In this document: in pieces, positions 1-10,916 of the stretch
How the letters are laid out: each line of letters opens with the position of its first letter
How positions within the stretch are numbered: the stretch's first letter is position 1
Assembly: GCA_902568235.1 (NCBI GenBank)
Contig: CACFPS010000002.1
Coordinates: forward strand, 1-64,000
Direction of reading: 5' to 3'
DNA length: 64,000 bases
Source: an uncultured Pelagibacteraceae bacterium
GTDB lineage: Bacteria; Pseudomonadota; Alphaproteobacteria; Pelagibacterales; Pelagibacteraceae
Notes under the pieces: generated by a model
What the model was told of the DNA's origin: nothing
Database searches by the model: none
The model's input: only the letters and a program-made list of their open reading frames with translations
Position numbers and translations under genes: made by a program

Positions 1-19
1 AAAATTTTAATAAAAAGTA

Positions 20-928
20 ATGAAAAGTTTTATTACAAATTTATTCCAAAAATTTATAATAAAAAAGGATATAAGAAATTTTAAGAGAAATTTTATTTAC
101 TACTTTTTATTTAGATTTATAAGAAAATTTTTAAATTCAAAATTAATAGTCAACATTTATAACTTTAAACTTTATGCTAGTAACAAAAAAAACACCACAT
201 CTTATTCAATTTTAAGAAAGTGTGATTTTGAGGATAAAAGTGAATTAAACTTTATAAAAAAAATTTCAGATACTAATTCTACATACCTTATAGATTGTGG
301 TTCTAATTTTGGTTTTTACTCATTGTTTGTTGCTTCTTTATCTAAAAAAAATAAAATCACTTCAGTAGAAGCTTCAAATAAGATTTTTAAGGATCTAAGT
401 GAAAATATAAAATTGAATAATTTTCAATCTATAGAAATGTTCAACTATGCAGTATCAAATAAAAATGATTTATTTGTAGAACTAAATGAAAGTGAAAATG
501 ACTGGGAAAGTTCAATATCTCATAATAAATTCAATAGTATTGGTAAAACAATAGTAAAGACTATTACAATTGATAAATTAATGGAAAATAAAGAACTTTC
601 TAATTATCATTTAATAATAAAAATTGATGTAGAAGGCCATGAGATGAATGTTATTAAAGGATCGTGTGATACTATAAAAACCTATTCTCCATTAATTATA
701 ATTGAATTTTCAAAATTTATAGAAATGAATGATAAGAATGATTATGAAAATTTAAATATTTTTTTAGATCAATATGATTATCAAATTTATGATGCAGAGT
801 ATAAAAAAATTAATTTGGAAATTGTTCAAGAAAGAATAAACAAATTATCTAAAAGTATGTATGGAATTGGAAATAATTTTCTGATAAAAAAAAATTCCAA
901 CTTTGAAAAAATGATTCAAAATGTCTGA
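20..928 (+). CDS. FkbM family methyltransferase
   Basis: ORF with SAM-MTase-like LIDCGSNFGFYSLFVA and IKIDVEGHEMNVIKG typical of FkbM family. Confidence 0.85.
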   Translation: MKSFITNLFQKFIIKKDIRNFKRNFIYYFLFRFIRKFLNSKLIVNIYNFKLYASNKKNTTSYSILRKCDFEDKSELNFIKKISDTNSTYLIDCGSNFGFYSLFVASLSKKNKITSVEASNKIFKDLSENIKLNNFQSIEMFNYAVSNKNDLFVELNESENDWESSISHNKFNSIGKTIVKTITIDKLMENKELSNYHLIIKIDVEGHEMNVIKGSCDTIKTYSPLIIIEFSKFIEMNDKNDYENLNIFLDQYDYQIYDAEYKKINLEIVQERINKLSKSMYGIGNNFLIKKNSNFEKMIQNV

Positions 929-1259
929 TTTAAGTAAAAAAAAATGTATTCCTTGCGAAGGTAATATTCCACCATTTAATAACGAAGAAATACAAAAGTA
1001 TTTAAAACAAGTTGACGGCTGGAAAGTAATAGAAGATACTTTAGATGGTTATCATTTAATTAAGAATTTTAAATTTAAAAATTTTGTAGAAAGTCAAAAT
1101 TTTGTTAATAAAGTTGGACATATTGCTGAAGAAGAGGGACATCATCCAGATATATGGTTTGGTTGGGGTTATGTAAAAATTAAAATTTATACCCATTCAA
1201 TTAAAGGATTAGCTGAAAGTGATTTTATTTTAGCTTCTAAAATTGATAAATTTTCTTAG
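921..1259 (+). CDS. phhB: 4a-hydroxytetrahydrobiopterin dehydratase (pterin carbinolamine dehydratase)
   Basis: GHIAEEEGHHPDIWFGWGYVKIKIYTHSIKGLAESDF motif. Confidence 0.9.
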   Translation: MSDLSKKKCIPCEGNIPPFNNEEIQKYLKQVDGWKVIEDTLDGYHLIKNFKFKNFVESQNFVNKVGHIAEEEGHHPDIWFGWGYVKIKIYTHSIKGLAESDFILASKIDKFS

Positions 1260-2797
1260 TGTTTAAAATGGCGAGTTTTTGAAAATATTAAAATTGTATT
1301 TGTTTGATTTGCAAATTTAATTATTTCCTTATCTTTTATTGAACCAGAAGGCTGAATTACTGCTGAAACGCCAGCTTGTACTAAAGTCTCTATTCCATCT
1401 ACAAATGGAAAAAATGCATCTGATGCTGCAATTATTTCATCTGCCTCATTTATTTTTTGAAATTTATTCATTTTTTCTATGGCAATTTTGCAGCTGTCCA
1501 ATCTACTAGGTTGACCCGATCCTATACCTACTGTTGTTGAATTTTTTGATAAAACAATCGCATTAGATTTGACGTTTCTACATACATTAAATGCAAACAC
1601 TAAGTTTTTCATCATTTGTTTGCTAGGTTTATTTTTTGAAACTACTTTAAAATCATTAGGGCTAAAGATTTTATTGTCTTGGTTTTGCATTAACAGAGAA
1701 TTAAAATTTGAAACAATATTATAATTATTTTTGTTATTAAAATTTGAAAAATCTATAAGTCTAACTTTTTTCTTTTTTTTTAGAACTTTTAAAGCATTCT
1801 TTTCAAAACCTTTTCCAATAATGACTTCTATGAATAGTTTATTTAATTCTAAAGCCAAGCTTCTATTGATTCTAAAATTACATAAAACTATTCCTCCAAA
1901 GGCACTTATTGGATCAGAAGCTAGTGCTTCTTTATAACTTTTCAATTTATTTTTATTAATTGATACACCACAGGGATTAGAGTGTTTGATAATTGTAGTG
2001 CCTCTATTATTTGGCAATGTTTTTGCTAAATTTAATGCAGAAAATATATCGTTATAATTATTATAACTAAGCTTTTTTCCATGCAGTTGCTCAATTCCTA
2101 AATTATTACCAATGCAATATAATGCACTATTTTGATGTGGATTTTCACCGTATCTAAGTATTTCAATTAAATTAGAATAAATAATTTTTTTAGAAGGAAA
2201 AAAATTTTTTAATTTATTATTAAAATATTCAGAAACTACAGCATCATAATAAGCTGTCTTCATAAAAGCTTCTTCAGATAATTTTTCTCTAAATTCTATA
2301 GATGTGGAACCTTTATTTTTTTCAATTTCGTTTATTAAATTTTTATATTGTTCAGTATTGGTTATTACAACAACATCCTCATAATTTTTTGCAGCGGCTC
2401 TTACAATAGCAGGACCCCCAATATCGATATTTTCAATAATTGATTTATGATTTTTCGTTTTATAAATAGTATTTTGAAATGGATAGAAATTTACAATAAC
2501 CAAGTCTATATCATTAAAGTTATTTTTTTTCATTTCTTTTTGATGATGCTTATTTTTTCTTACATTTAATATCCCAGCATGGACTTTTGGATGTAGAGTT
2601 TTAACTCTCCCACCTAATATCTCTGGAGATTGCGTGTAATCAGAAACTTCTTTACATTTAAATCCTAATTGTTTTATTTTTTTATAAGTTCCACCAGAGC
2701 TTATTATTTCAATTTTATATTTTTTTAAAACTTTAAGTATTGAAGCTAATTTTTTTTTGTCTGAAACAGAAATAATTGCGCGTTTTATTTTTTTCAT
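1256..2797 (-). CDS. purH: bifunctional AICAR formyltransferase / IMP cyclohydrolase
   Basis: RAIISVSDKKKL, SSGGTYK, LGGRVKTLHPKVHAGIL, LRYGENPHQ, KHSNPCG motifs. Confidence 0.97.
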   Translation of the reverse strand: MKKIKRAIISVSDKKKLASILKVLKKYKIEIISSGGTYKKIKQLGFKCKEVSDYTQSPEILGGRVKTLHPKVHAGILNVRKNKHHQKEMKKNNFNDIDLVIVNFYPFQNTIYKTKNHKSIIENIDIGGPAIVRAAAKNYEDVVVITNTEQYKNLINEIEKNKGSTSIEFREKLSEEAFMKTAYYDAVVSEYFNNKLKNFFPSKKIIYSNLIEILRYGENPHQNSALYCIGNNLGIEQLHGKKLSYNNYNDIFSALNLAKTLPNNRGTTIIKHSNPCGVSINKNKLKSYKEALASDPISAFGGIVLCNFRINRSLALELNKLFIEVIIGKGFEKNALKVLKKKKKVRLIDFSNFNNKNNYNIVSNFNSLLMQNQDNKIFSPNDFKVVSKNKPSKQMMKNLVFAFNVCRNVKSNAIVLSKNSTTVGIGSGQPSRLDSCKIAIEKMNKFQKINEADEIIAASDAFFPFVDGIETLVQAGVSAVIQPSGSIKDKEIIKFANQTNTILIFSKTRHFKH

Positions 2798-4422
2798 TAT
2801 ATTTTAATAAATTCCCATACTACTTCTTGATCGATCGAACGATTTAAGCCAGAAATACAAATATTTTGATTTTCATTAGAACTGTTTTTATTACCAAAAT
2901 AAAGTCCATTTTCAATGTTTATTGATCCATGATCTGAATAAAATTTCCAACCCGAATTATTTAATTTAATTAAAACTGTTTTATTATCTTGTGTTTTGGT
3001 TAATTTTGTTCCTGGGATAAAATGAAATCTAATTTCAAAATTTGATTCTTTAAAGTTTTTCTTTTTGATCAATTTATCTTTTCCCAAAATTTTATAATTT
3101 TTAGTATAAAATGTTATTGTTCTTTGATGAATAATTCCATATTTTTTTAAATATCCATCATGTGAACTACTAATGATCCAATAATCTTTATTATTTACAA
3201 TATTTTTATTTGAAGTTTTAATTAAATTATTTAAAAAACTTTGTTTATTACGCATTATGTTAAATGAACAAGATGAATTATTATTGATGATTAGTGTAGA
3301 ATGTGCTGCAGTTGATTTAGATATTAGATTTAGTTTATTTTTGTAATCCTGAAAGTATCCTGCATTACAAATTAATTTTTCACCTTTATAGATAAACTCG
3401 AAAGATAGTGTTCCACTTTGAAAATTTTCTGAAAACTTTTTATTAGGAGAAGATCCAATATCCATACAAAGTATAGAATTTTTATTTTGAAGTAATGCAT
3501 ATCCTCCAGCTTCATTTCCATCATTTTTAAATTTATATCGATTTAGAGATAAATATTTATTAAACTCTTTTAAATCTGAAACATGATTGCCATTAAATAA
3601 AAAACTTTCTTCGGAACCTAATAACAAATAATATGATTTTCCAAGATAAAAAATTATTTCATCAAGATATTCTGGTATTTCATTTGAAGACTCTTTTAAC
3701 AATTCTCTAATAAGTATAAAATATTTCAAATAAAAGGTTAATTGTCTTATACTTCTAGATTTTGGAAAATAATTACTATCAAAAGATGAATTAATTATTG
3801 TTTTTAGTAATCTTAAACCATAAGATAAAAATTTTTCATCATTATATGAAAGTCCCACAATTAATATAGCTGTACACCCTAACATTTTATCATCAACAGT
3901 CTTAGATCTACTTATTTCATTTATAAGGTGATTTATTTGTTTATTAATTAATTTATCAAACTTATTTTTGTATGAATTGTCACTTCCTTCATATGTAATC
4001 TTTGTATTTGCAATCCATGATATTGTTCTTTTGGATAATATGTCGATTTGCCAACTATTTGGATTATATTTTTGAAATTTGTCTATCCAATTTTCAATTA
4101 TAGATTGGGTAATTTTGTTAGATGATTTTAAATCAATAGTAAATAACCAATAAAAACTATGAAGTTTTTTATAATTTTTATTAGTTAAATTTTTTTTTTC
4201 CCAAAAAAAATTTAAATCTAAATCCTCAATTCTATTTTTTGCTTTATCGTATTTAATTAAACAACTTAAAATGCTTAATGTAGGTTTATAAGTTAAAGGC
4301 TTACTTTGAATAGCTGATATTTTTTTATTATAAAGTGAAGATCTTAAATATAATTTTCTTACTTTGTTTAGCGATATTGAATAAAGCTCAAAAATATAAC
4401 TTATAGAATTTTTAAAAGACAT
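2797..4422 (-). CDS. heparinase II/III family protein
   Basis: C-terminal AAHSTLIINN / GYLKKYGIIHQRTI pattern typical of heparinase II/III-like proteins; next to purH and rpe. Confidence 0.75.
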   Translation of the reverse strand: MSFKNSISYIFELYSISLNKVRKLYLRSSLYNKKISAIQSKPLTYKPTLSILSCLIKYDKAKNRIEDLDLNFFWEKKNLTNKNYKKLHSFYWLFTIDLKSSNKITQSIIENWIDKFQKYNPNSWQIDILSKRTISWIANTKITYEGSDNSYKNKFDKLINKQINHLINEISRSKTVDDKMLGCTAILIVGLSYNDEKFLSYGLRLLKTIINSSFDSNYFPKSRSIRQLTFYLKYFILIRELLKESSNEIPEYLDEIIFYLGKSYYLLLGSEESFLFNGNHVSDLKEFNKYLSLNRYKFKNDGNEAGGYALLQNKNSILCMDIGSSPNKKFSENFQSGTLSFEFIYKGEKLICNAGYFQDYKNKLNLISKSTAAHSTLIINNNSSCSFNIMRNKQSFLNNLIKTSNKNIVNNKDYWIISSSHDGYLKKYGIIHQRTITFYTKNYKILGKDKLIKKKNFKESNFEIRFHFIPGTKLTKTQDNKTVLIKLNNSGWKFYSDHGSINIENGLYFGNKNSSNENQNICISGLNRSIDQEVVWEFIKI

Positions 4423-5082
4423 TTACACTGCTTTAAGTATTTCTATATTTTTTTTAATATCTCCATTATTTTCTTTAAAAATTGTAGTTCCAGAAACTAA
4501 AATATTTGCACCAGCTTTTATAACTTCTTTTGAATTTGAAAAATTTATTCCACCATCTACTTCAATATCAAATGTAAATTTATTTGATTCTTTTATTTGT
4601 TTTAATATTTTAATTTTTGAAATAACTTCTGAAATGAATTTCTGCCCACCAAATCCTGGATATACACTCATAACCAAAATTAATTCAACGTCTGAAATAT
4701 ATTCTTTGATTATTTCTATTTTAGTATCTGGATTCAATGATACACCAACTTTTTTATTTAATTTTTTAATAAGGTTAATAGACTCTTTAAGATTTTCAGT
4801 AGCTTCAGGATGTATAGTAATAATATCAGCACCAGCTTCTGCATAATCTTCAAGATATTTATGTACAGGTGAGATCATCAAGTGTACATCAAATGGAATT
4901 TTTGTAAATTTTCTTAATCTTTTGATTACTGGAGGTCCAATTGTTAAGTTTGGCACGAAGTGACCATCCATTACATCCACATGTATCAAATCAGCCCCAC
5001 CATCTTCTAGTCTTTTAATTTCATTTCCTAGTTGACTAAAATCAGCAGAAAGTATCGACGGTGAAATTTTTATTTTTTTCAT
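4423..5082 (-). CDS. rpe: ribulose-phosphate 3-epimerase
   Basis: ISPSILSADFSQLG, HVDVMDGHFVPN, MSVYPGFGGQKF, DGGI motifs. Confidence 0.97.
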   Translation of the reverse strand: MKKIKISPSILSADFSQLGNEIKRLEDGGADLIHVDVMDGHFVPNLTIGPPVIKRLRKFTKIPFDVHLMISPVHKYLEDYAEAGADIITIHPEATENLKESINLIKKLNKKVGVSLNPDTKIEIIKEYISDVELILVMSVYPGFGGQKFISEVISKIKILKQIKESNKFTFDIEVDGGINFSNSKEVIKAGANILVSGTTIFKENNGDIKKNIEILKAV

Positions 5083-5126
5083 TGATAGATAAGTTTAGTA
5101 CTATCAACTTTTGTTTTTTATTTGAA

Positions 5127-5465
5127 TTAATTTTTACCAAAAAGTCTATAGATTTCTCCAGCTATTTCACTTTCTAATGGAAATGAAAGCATTCCCATTA
5201 CTGAATATCCCATCAAATATGGCATGACATAAAATCTAAACATATAAAAAAACCAAGCAACATATAAAGGAATTAGTGGACCTATAATAAAACTTGGAGT
5301 TATAAATTTAAATAATTTTATAATTGGATTAGTATATTTTACGAAAACTCTCATAAAAAAGAATGTGGAATCTTCTCTTTGAAATATATTCATTGCAGAT
5401 CTTCCTATTAAAGTCCACATTACAATACCTAAGATATAATCAATAACTAAAATATAGAGTGGCAT
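5127..5465 (-). CDS. small integral membrane protein, unknown function
   Basis: 112-aa ORF with several hydrophobic segments; only weak resemblance to YggT-like proteins. Confidence 0.6.
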   Translation of the reverse strand: MPLYILVIDYILGIVMWTLIGRSAMNIFQREDSTFFFMRVFVKYTNPIIKLFKFITPSFIIGPLIPLYVAWFFYMFRFYVMPYLMGYSVMGMLSFPLESEIAGEIYRLFGKN

Positions 5466-5523
5466 AGACAGTTTAGAAAAATTTATGGGGCGAAATATTA
5501 TATCGCCCCATAAAAAAATTTAT

Positions 5524-7362
5524 TTAATGTTGTTTACCAAGAATAGTTCTACCACTTGGAACTCTAACTTCATCTACCATTTTTTGCGTAGCTTTATCTG
5601 GTTCTGGTGTCATTAAACTAACAACAACCATAACAACTAAACAAACACTAGCTCCAATGATACCGAAACGTAAGTGGTCTATACCCCATAACATTGGATT
5701 ACCCATAAACTTAGGATATACCCAAATTAGATATGCCGTTCCTGATGCCAGACCTGCAATCATTCCTGCAATTGCACCTTGTCTTGTTGCTCTCTTCCAC
5801 CATACTCCAAGTATTAATGGGAAGAACAAGCCAGACATGGCAAAATCAAAAGCCCAAGCAACTGCACCAAGAATACTAGTTATTCTCATTGATGCAATAT
5901 AAGCTCCAAAAGCTCCGATTATTACAAGTAATGAACGTGCAACTAATAATCTTTTTCTTACATCTGCTTTAGGATCAATGATTTTGAAATAGATATCATG
6001 TGATAAAGCATTAGCGATTGCAAGAATTAGACCATCAGCAGTAGACATTGCTGCAGCCATACCTCCGGCAGCAACTAGACCAGAAATAACATACGGCAAT
6101 CCAGCAACCTCTGGAGTTGAAAGAACAACCACGTCACCTCTCATAAACCATTCATTTAACTGAAGAACTCCATCTCCGTTAAAATCAGCAATGAATGCTT
6201 GTTTTTGTGCAGTCCATGCTTGCACCCAATCAATTGCCATAACAGCTGATATTTCTTTTCCTATTATACCAGTTGGTAAATTTGGATCCATTAGCGACAA
6301 CTTAGATAGTGTAGCCAACATAGGCGCAGAAGTATAAAGTAAAGCTATGAAAAATAGGGACCAAGCCACTGATTTTCTAGCTGCTTTTACACTAGGTGTT
6401 GTGAAATATCTCATTAATATATGAGGCAAAGAAGCAGTTCCTACCATCATACATAAAGCTAATGAAATAAATTTCCAAGCAGCCATTCCTCCTGCCGGCA
6501 CTTCAGAGTGCGGAACAGAAATAGATTTTAATCCACCTGGAACACCAGCAGCTTTAACATCTGCTGCAGCGTTTTTAACTAAACCAAATTGTGCTTCTAG
6601 TTCACCTAGTCTTGCAACTTCTTCTCCCAGCATTAAATGTGGGAATAAACCGAACCCACCTTTATTACTAATCCAGAAAATTGGAATTAAGTATGCTATA
6701 ATCAATACAATGTACTGAGCAACTTGTGTCCAAGTAACCGCTCTCATACCACCAAGCATTGAACATAATAAAATACTTACTAATCCAACCCAGACTCCTA
6801 ACTCAAATGGGATACCAAGCGCTCTAGCAGCAATAGTTCCTGTTGCGTTAATTTGAGCTGTCACATATGTAAAAGAAGCCAAAGTAAGAACTACAACCGC
6901 ACAAAATCTTGCGAAATTTCCACCGTATCTAGTTCCAATGAAATCTGGCACAGTATAACAACCAAATTTTCTTAAATATGGTGCCAATAGTGAAGATACC
7001 AATACGTAACCCCCGGTCCATCCGACCAAGAATGCCATATAAGTATAACCACCAAAATAAATTCCACCTGCCATTGCAACGAATGATGCACCTGACATCC
7101 AGTCAGCAGCAGTAGCCATTCCATTAAATACAGTTGGAACTTGTCGTCCAGCAACATAATAAGCATCAACCTGTACAGTTCTAGATAAATACCCAATCAC
7201 TGCATATATACAAACTGTAAAAGCCACAAACAATATACCTATTGTCTTCGCTGTCATACCTGCAGATTCTGCAATAGCCATCAATATTATGAATACTAAG
7301 AAACCACCAGTATATAACCCGTAGACTTTAGGTAAATTATCTATAAATTTTCCTTTAATCAT
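5524..7362 (-). CDS. sodium:solute symporter (SSS family, acetate-permease-like; VC_2705-type associated with DUF4212)
   Basis: YYVAGRQVPTVFNGMATAADWMSGASFV and many TM helices; adjacent DUF4212 subunit. Confidence 0.88.
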   Translation of the reverse strand: MIKGKFIDNLPKVYGLYTGGFLVFIILMAIAESAGMTAKTIGILFVAFTVCIYAVIGYLSRTVQVDAYYVAGRQVPTVFNGMATAADWMSGASFVAMAGGIYFGGYTYMAFLVGWTGGYVLVSSLLAPYLRKFGCYTVPDFIGTRYGGNFARFCAVVVLTLASFTYVTAQINATGTIAARALGIPFELGVWVGLVSILLCSMLGGMRAVTWTQVAQYIVLIIAYLIPIFWISNKGGFGLFPHLMLGEEVARLGELEAQFGLVKNAAADVKAAGVPGGLKSISVPHSEVPAGGMAAWKFISLALCMMVGTASLPHILMRYFTTPSVKAARKSVAWSLFFIALLYTSAPMLATLSKLSLMDPNLPTGIIGKEISAVMAIDWVQAWTAQKQAFIADFNGDGVLQLNEWFMRGDVVVLSTPEVAGLPYVISGLVAAGGMAAAMSTADGLILAIANALSHDIYFKIIDPKADVRKRLLVARSLLVIIGAFGAYIASMRITSILGAVAWAFDFAMSGLFFPLILGVWWKRATRQGAIAGMIAGLASGTAYLIWVYPKFMGNPMLWGIDHLRFGIIGASVCLVVMVVVSLMTPEPDKATQKMVDEVRVPSGRTILGKQH

Positions 7363-7622
7363 TAATCGTCCTCCCCTTGTTCGGTGAAGCCAAATTCCTC
7401 ATCTATACTTTCTTGTTTATTTGCAAACCAAAATATTAATACAACAAATGCTATAATCGATCCCTGTGCACACATGTAGTATGCTAATGGATAACCAAGA
7501 AAACTTGCCGAATTCAAACTTGAACCAAACATGAAGATTAAATAACCGAAAACAAACCAAATAATTAATGTTAGAACCATTAATCCTTTAGTTTTTTCCC
7601 AGTGTTTATCTTTGTTTGACAT
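7362..7622 (-). CDS. DUF4212 domain-containing small membrane subunit
   Basis: 86-aa, two TM helices, immediately upstream of the SSS symporter. Confidence 0.85.
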   Translation of the reverse strand: MSNKDKHWEKTKGLMVLTLIIWFVFGYLIFMFGSSLNSASFLGYPLAYYMCAQGSIIAFVVLIFWFANKQESIDEEFGFTEQGEDD

Positions 7623-7731
7623 TTTAATGCCTCCCTATAGGTTAAAAATGAGAACATACTATTATAAAAATAGAATGGAAGTATTAAAATATTTAGAAAC
7701 TAGAGTATAAGTTGTAAAATTAATATTTAAA

Positions 7732-8358
7732 ATGGGCATTAAATACAAATTAAAACTAAAAGATTTAAAATTTGCATATTTTAAAGAGTATTTTTCTCCA
7801 TTTCTAAAATATTTTAAAAAAACACAAAAAATTGAAAATTATTCTGACTTAAAAAATTTTATCCAAAAAAAAGCCGCATGGGTAAGCCAAGTTACCCTTT
7901 ATGGATATTTAAAAACAAGAATGGGAGCAAAGTATGTTCTTATGTTTGAAGATGAAATTTTTTTAGGATCAATCAATAAAGCAAAATGGAATATTTATGT
8001 TGTGGCATTACAAGATTTGACATTTTATACGATATCTTATTTAAAAAATGAGAGAAATTTACATGACACTGAGAAGTCAAAAGAGATTTATATAAAAATT
8101 TTAGAGGATGAAATCAAAAATCAAATACCACAAGATATTTTAGAAAAAGCAAAAAAAGAATTTTCAGAAAGATATGAAAAAATAAATTGGGCTGATTATT
8201 ATAAATCTATTCCATTTAATCCTAGTTCACTTTCATTATATGAATGGTCACCAATAGCGGAAGAATTAAAAATATTAGATAAAAAAATTGTTTTAAATTC
8301 AATGATATTAAAGTGGGATAATGTAAAAAAAGAATTTAAAGATATTTTAAATTTTTAA
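7732..8358 (+). CDS. conserved hypothetical protein
   Basis: 208-aa ORF, no family recognised by eye. Confidence 0.6.
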   Translation: MGIKYKLKLKDLKFAYFKEYFSPFLKYFKKTQKIENYSDLKNFIQKKAAWVSQVTLYGYLKTRMGAKYVLMFEDEIFLGSINKAKWNIYVVALQDLTFYTISYLKNERNLHDTEKSKEIYIKILEDEIKNQIPQDILEKAKKEFSERYEKINWADYYKSIPFNPSSLSLYEWSPIAEELKILDKKIVLNSMILKWDNVKKEFKDILNF

Positions 8359-10394
8359 GTATTTTTTCTGTTATCTACTAAACTTTTTACAACACTTGGG
8401 TCAGCTAAAGTTGTAGTATCACCCAATTGATCATGTTCATTTGCGGCAATCTTTCTTAATATCCTTCTCATAATTTTTCCAGATCTTGTTTTAGGAAGAC
8501 CTGGCGAAAATTGAATTAAGTCAGGGGTAGCAATAGGTCCTATTTGTTTTCTTACCCAAAGTTTTAAATCACGTTCTAAATCCAATGAACTTTCTTCACC
8601 CGCATTTAAAGTTACATAACAGTAGAGTCCATTTCCTTTTATATCATGAGGATATCCTACTACAGCAGCCTCAGCAACTTTTGGATGAGCCACGAACGCA
8701 CTTTCAATTTCTGCAGTTCCAAGATTATGTCCAGAAACAATTATAACATCATCAACTCTTCCTGTTATCCAGTAGTACCCATCTTTATCTCTTCTACATC
8801 CATCTCCTGTAAAATATTTTCCATCGAATTGAGAAAAATATGTATCTATAAATCTTTGATGGTCTCCATATACTGTTCTCATTTGACCTGGCCAAGATTG
8901 AGCAATACACAAATTGCCTTGAGCTTCACCTTTTAATTTTTTTCCTTTTTTATCTACAATAACTGGTTTAATTCCATAGAACGGCTTAGTAGCTGAACCG
9001 GGTTTTAAATTTATGGCACCAGTTTGAGGACTAATTAAGATTCCCCCAGTTTCAGTTTGCCACCATGTGTCAACAATCGGACATCTAGAATCCCCAACAG
9101 TTTTATAATACCATTGCCATGCTTCTGGATTTATTGGTTCGCCAACAGTACCAAGTAATTTAAGAGTTTTTCTAGAAGTTTTTTTAACTGGCTTATCACC
9201 TTCTCTCATTAAGTCTCTTATTGCTGTTGGCGCAGTATAAAAAATATTTACCTTATATTTATCAACTATTTGCCACCATCTTGATCTATCAGGATAATTT
9301 GGTACACCTTCAAACATAACAGTGGTAGCCGCATTAGATAATGGACCATAAATTATATAACTGTGACCAGTTATCCATCCTATATCTGCAGTACAAAAAT
9401 AAATATCATTTGGTTTGTAATTAAAAATATATTGGTGAGTCATTGAAGCATAAACCATGTATCCACCAGTTGTATGCAAAACACCTTTTGGTTTTCCAGT
9501 AGATCCAGATGTGTATAGAATAAAAAGAGGATCCTCTGCATTCATTTCTTCTGGTTCACATTTATTTGAAACTGTTTCAGTAAGTTCGTGATACCAAACA
9601 TCTCTCCCACTTTCTATGTTAACAAAATTTCCAGTTCTTTTAACAACAATACATTTTTTAACATTAGGACAATTAATAAGTGCTTCATCAACATTTGATT
9701 TCATGGGAATAACTTTATCACCTCTCAAACCCTCATCTTGAGTTATTATATAATCTGACTCACAGTCATTTATTCTTCCCGAAATGCTATCTGGGGAAAA
9801 ACCACCAAAAATAATTGAATGAATCGCACCTATTCTTGCACATGCTAACATTGTATATGCTAGCTCAGGAATCATAGTTAAATAAATTGTTACTCTATCT
9901 CCTTTTTTTACACCAATTTCTTTAAGAGCATTAGCAGTTTTTGAGACTTCTCTGTGTAATTCTTTGTATGAAATTTTCTTTTCAACTTTTGGATCATTTC
10001 CAACCCAAATAATTGCAGTCTTATTTTTATTCTTTTTTAAATGGCGGTCGACACAATTCGCAGAAGCATTTAAAGTTCCGTCGTAAAACCATTTTATATT
10101 AACGTCTTTCTTGCTGTATTTAACATCTTTAATTTTTGTATATGGTTTTATCCAAGTAATTCTTTTTCCTTCTTTTTTCCAAAATCCCTCATTATCTTTT
10201 ATTGATGAGTTATATTTTTTTTCATACTGAGACTTTTTTACAATGGCTTTACTGATCCACTCTTTTTTAGTTTTATAAATTAGTTCTTTTTCAACCGGCA
10301 GTTTTGATATTTTCTTTTTTGGTTTCTTCTTTGAGACTTTCCTTTTGATTTTTTTCTTAACTACTCTTTTTTTTGATTTTTTTTTCTTTGGCAT
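8355..10394 (-). CDS. acs: acetyl-CoA synthetase with Lys/Arg-rich N-terminal extension
   Basis: [31 protein letters not shown] motifs. Confidence 0.95.
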   Translation of the reverse strand: MPKKKKSKKRVVKKKIKRKVSKKKPKKKISKLPVEKELIYKTKKEWISKAIVKKSQYEKKYNSSIKDNEGFWKKEGKRITWIKPYTKIKDVKYSKKDVNIKWFYDGTLNASANCVDRHLKKNKNKTAIIWVGNDPKVEKKISYKELHREVSKTANALKEIGVKKGDRVTIYLTMIPELAYTMLACARIGAIHSIIFGGFSPDSISGRINDCESDYIITQDEGLRGDKVIPMKSNVDEALINCPNVKKCIVVKRTGNFVNIESGRDVWYHELTETVSNKCEPEEMNAEDPLFILYTSGSTGKPKGVLHTTGGYMVYASMTHQYIFNYKPNDIYFCTADIGWITGHSYIIYGPLSNAATTVMFEGVPNYPDRSRWWQIVDKYKVNIFYTAPTAIRDLMREGDKPVKKTSRKTLKLLGTVGEPINPEAWQWYYKTVGDSRCPIVDTWWQTETGGILISPQTGAINLKPGSATKPFYGIKPVIVDKKGKKLKGEAQGNLCIAQSWPGQMRTVYGDHQRFIDTYFSQFDGKYFTGDGCRRDKDGYYWITGRVDDVIIVSGHNLGTAEIESAFVAHPKVAEAAVVGYPHDIKGNGLYCYVTLNAGEESSLDLERDLKLWVRKQIGPIATPDLIQFSPGLPKTRSGKIMRRILRKIAANEHDQLGDTTTLADPSVVKSLVDNRKNT

Positions 10395-10403
10395 AAATTT
10401 TTT

Positions 10404-10826
10404 TTAGACAATACTACCCATCTTCAAAATAATTTTCCAGCTTTTAGTATCAATGGGCATTACTGATAATCTGCTCTGCCTAATTAATGGAAGATTTTTG
10501 AGATCCTTATTTTTTTTAATTTTTTCAAGCGAAACAGGAGATTTTAACTTAGTTTTAAACCTAACTTTTACTGCAACAAATTTTTTTGTTTTATCTGTTG
10601 GATCGGTAAATGCAGTTTTTATTACTTCAACAATACCGACAATTTCTTTGCCAATATTAGAGTGGTAAAAAAAACACAAATCACCATTTTTCATCTTTCG
10701 TAAATTATTTGATGCTTGATAATTTTTAACTCCATCCCAATCAGTTCCCATTCTTCCAGCTTTAATTTGTTGATCAATTGACCAAACACCAGGTTCTGAT
10801 TTAAGTAGAAAATAGGATCTTGCCAT
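10404..10826 (-). CDS. EVE domain-containing protein
   Basis: YFLLKSEPGVWSID, DWDGVKNYQASNNLRKMKNGDLCFFYHSN motif. Confidence 0.92.
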   Translation of the reverse strand: MARSYFLLKSEPGVWSIDQQIKAGRMGTDWDGVKNYQASNNLRKMKNGDLCFFYHSNIGKEIVGIVEVIKTAFTDPTDKTKKFVAVKVRFKTKLKSPVSLEKIKKNKDLKNLPLIRQSRLSVMPIDTKSWKIILKMGSIV

Positions 10827-10916
10827 ATTTTATAGGATAAATTTTTTTTTAAAAAAAACAATATTCTTATACACGTGAATGCAAATGCGTGATAAACTAA
10901 TCTTTACTGGAGATGT

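Noticed and set aside
5657-5902. Plus-strand ORF inside the symporter gene
   Set aside because: Antisense of a conserved membrane protein, no independent evidence
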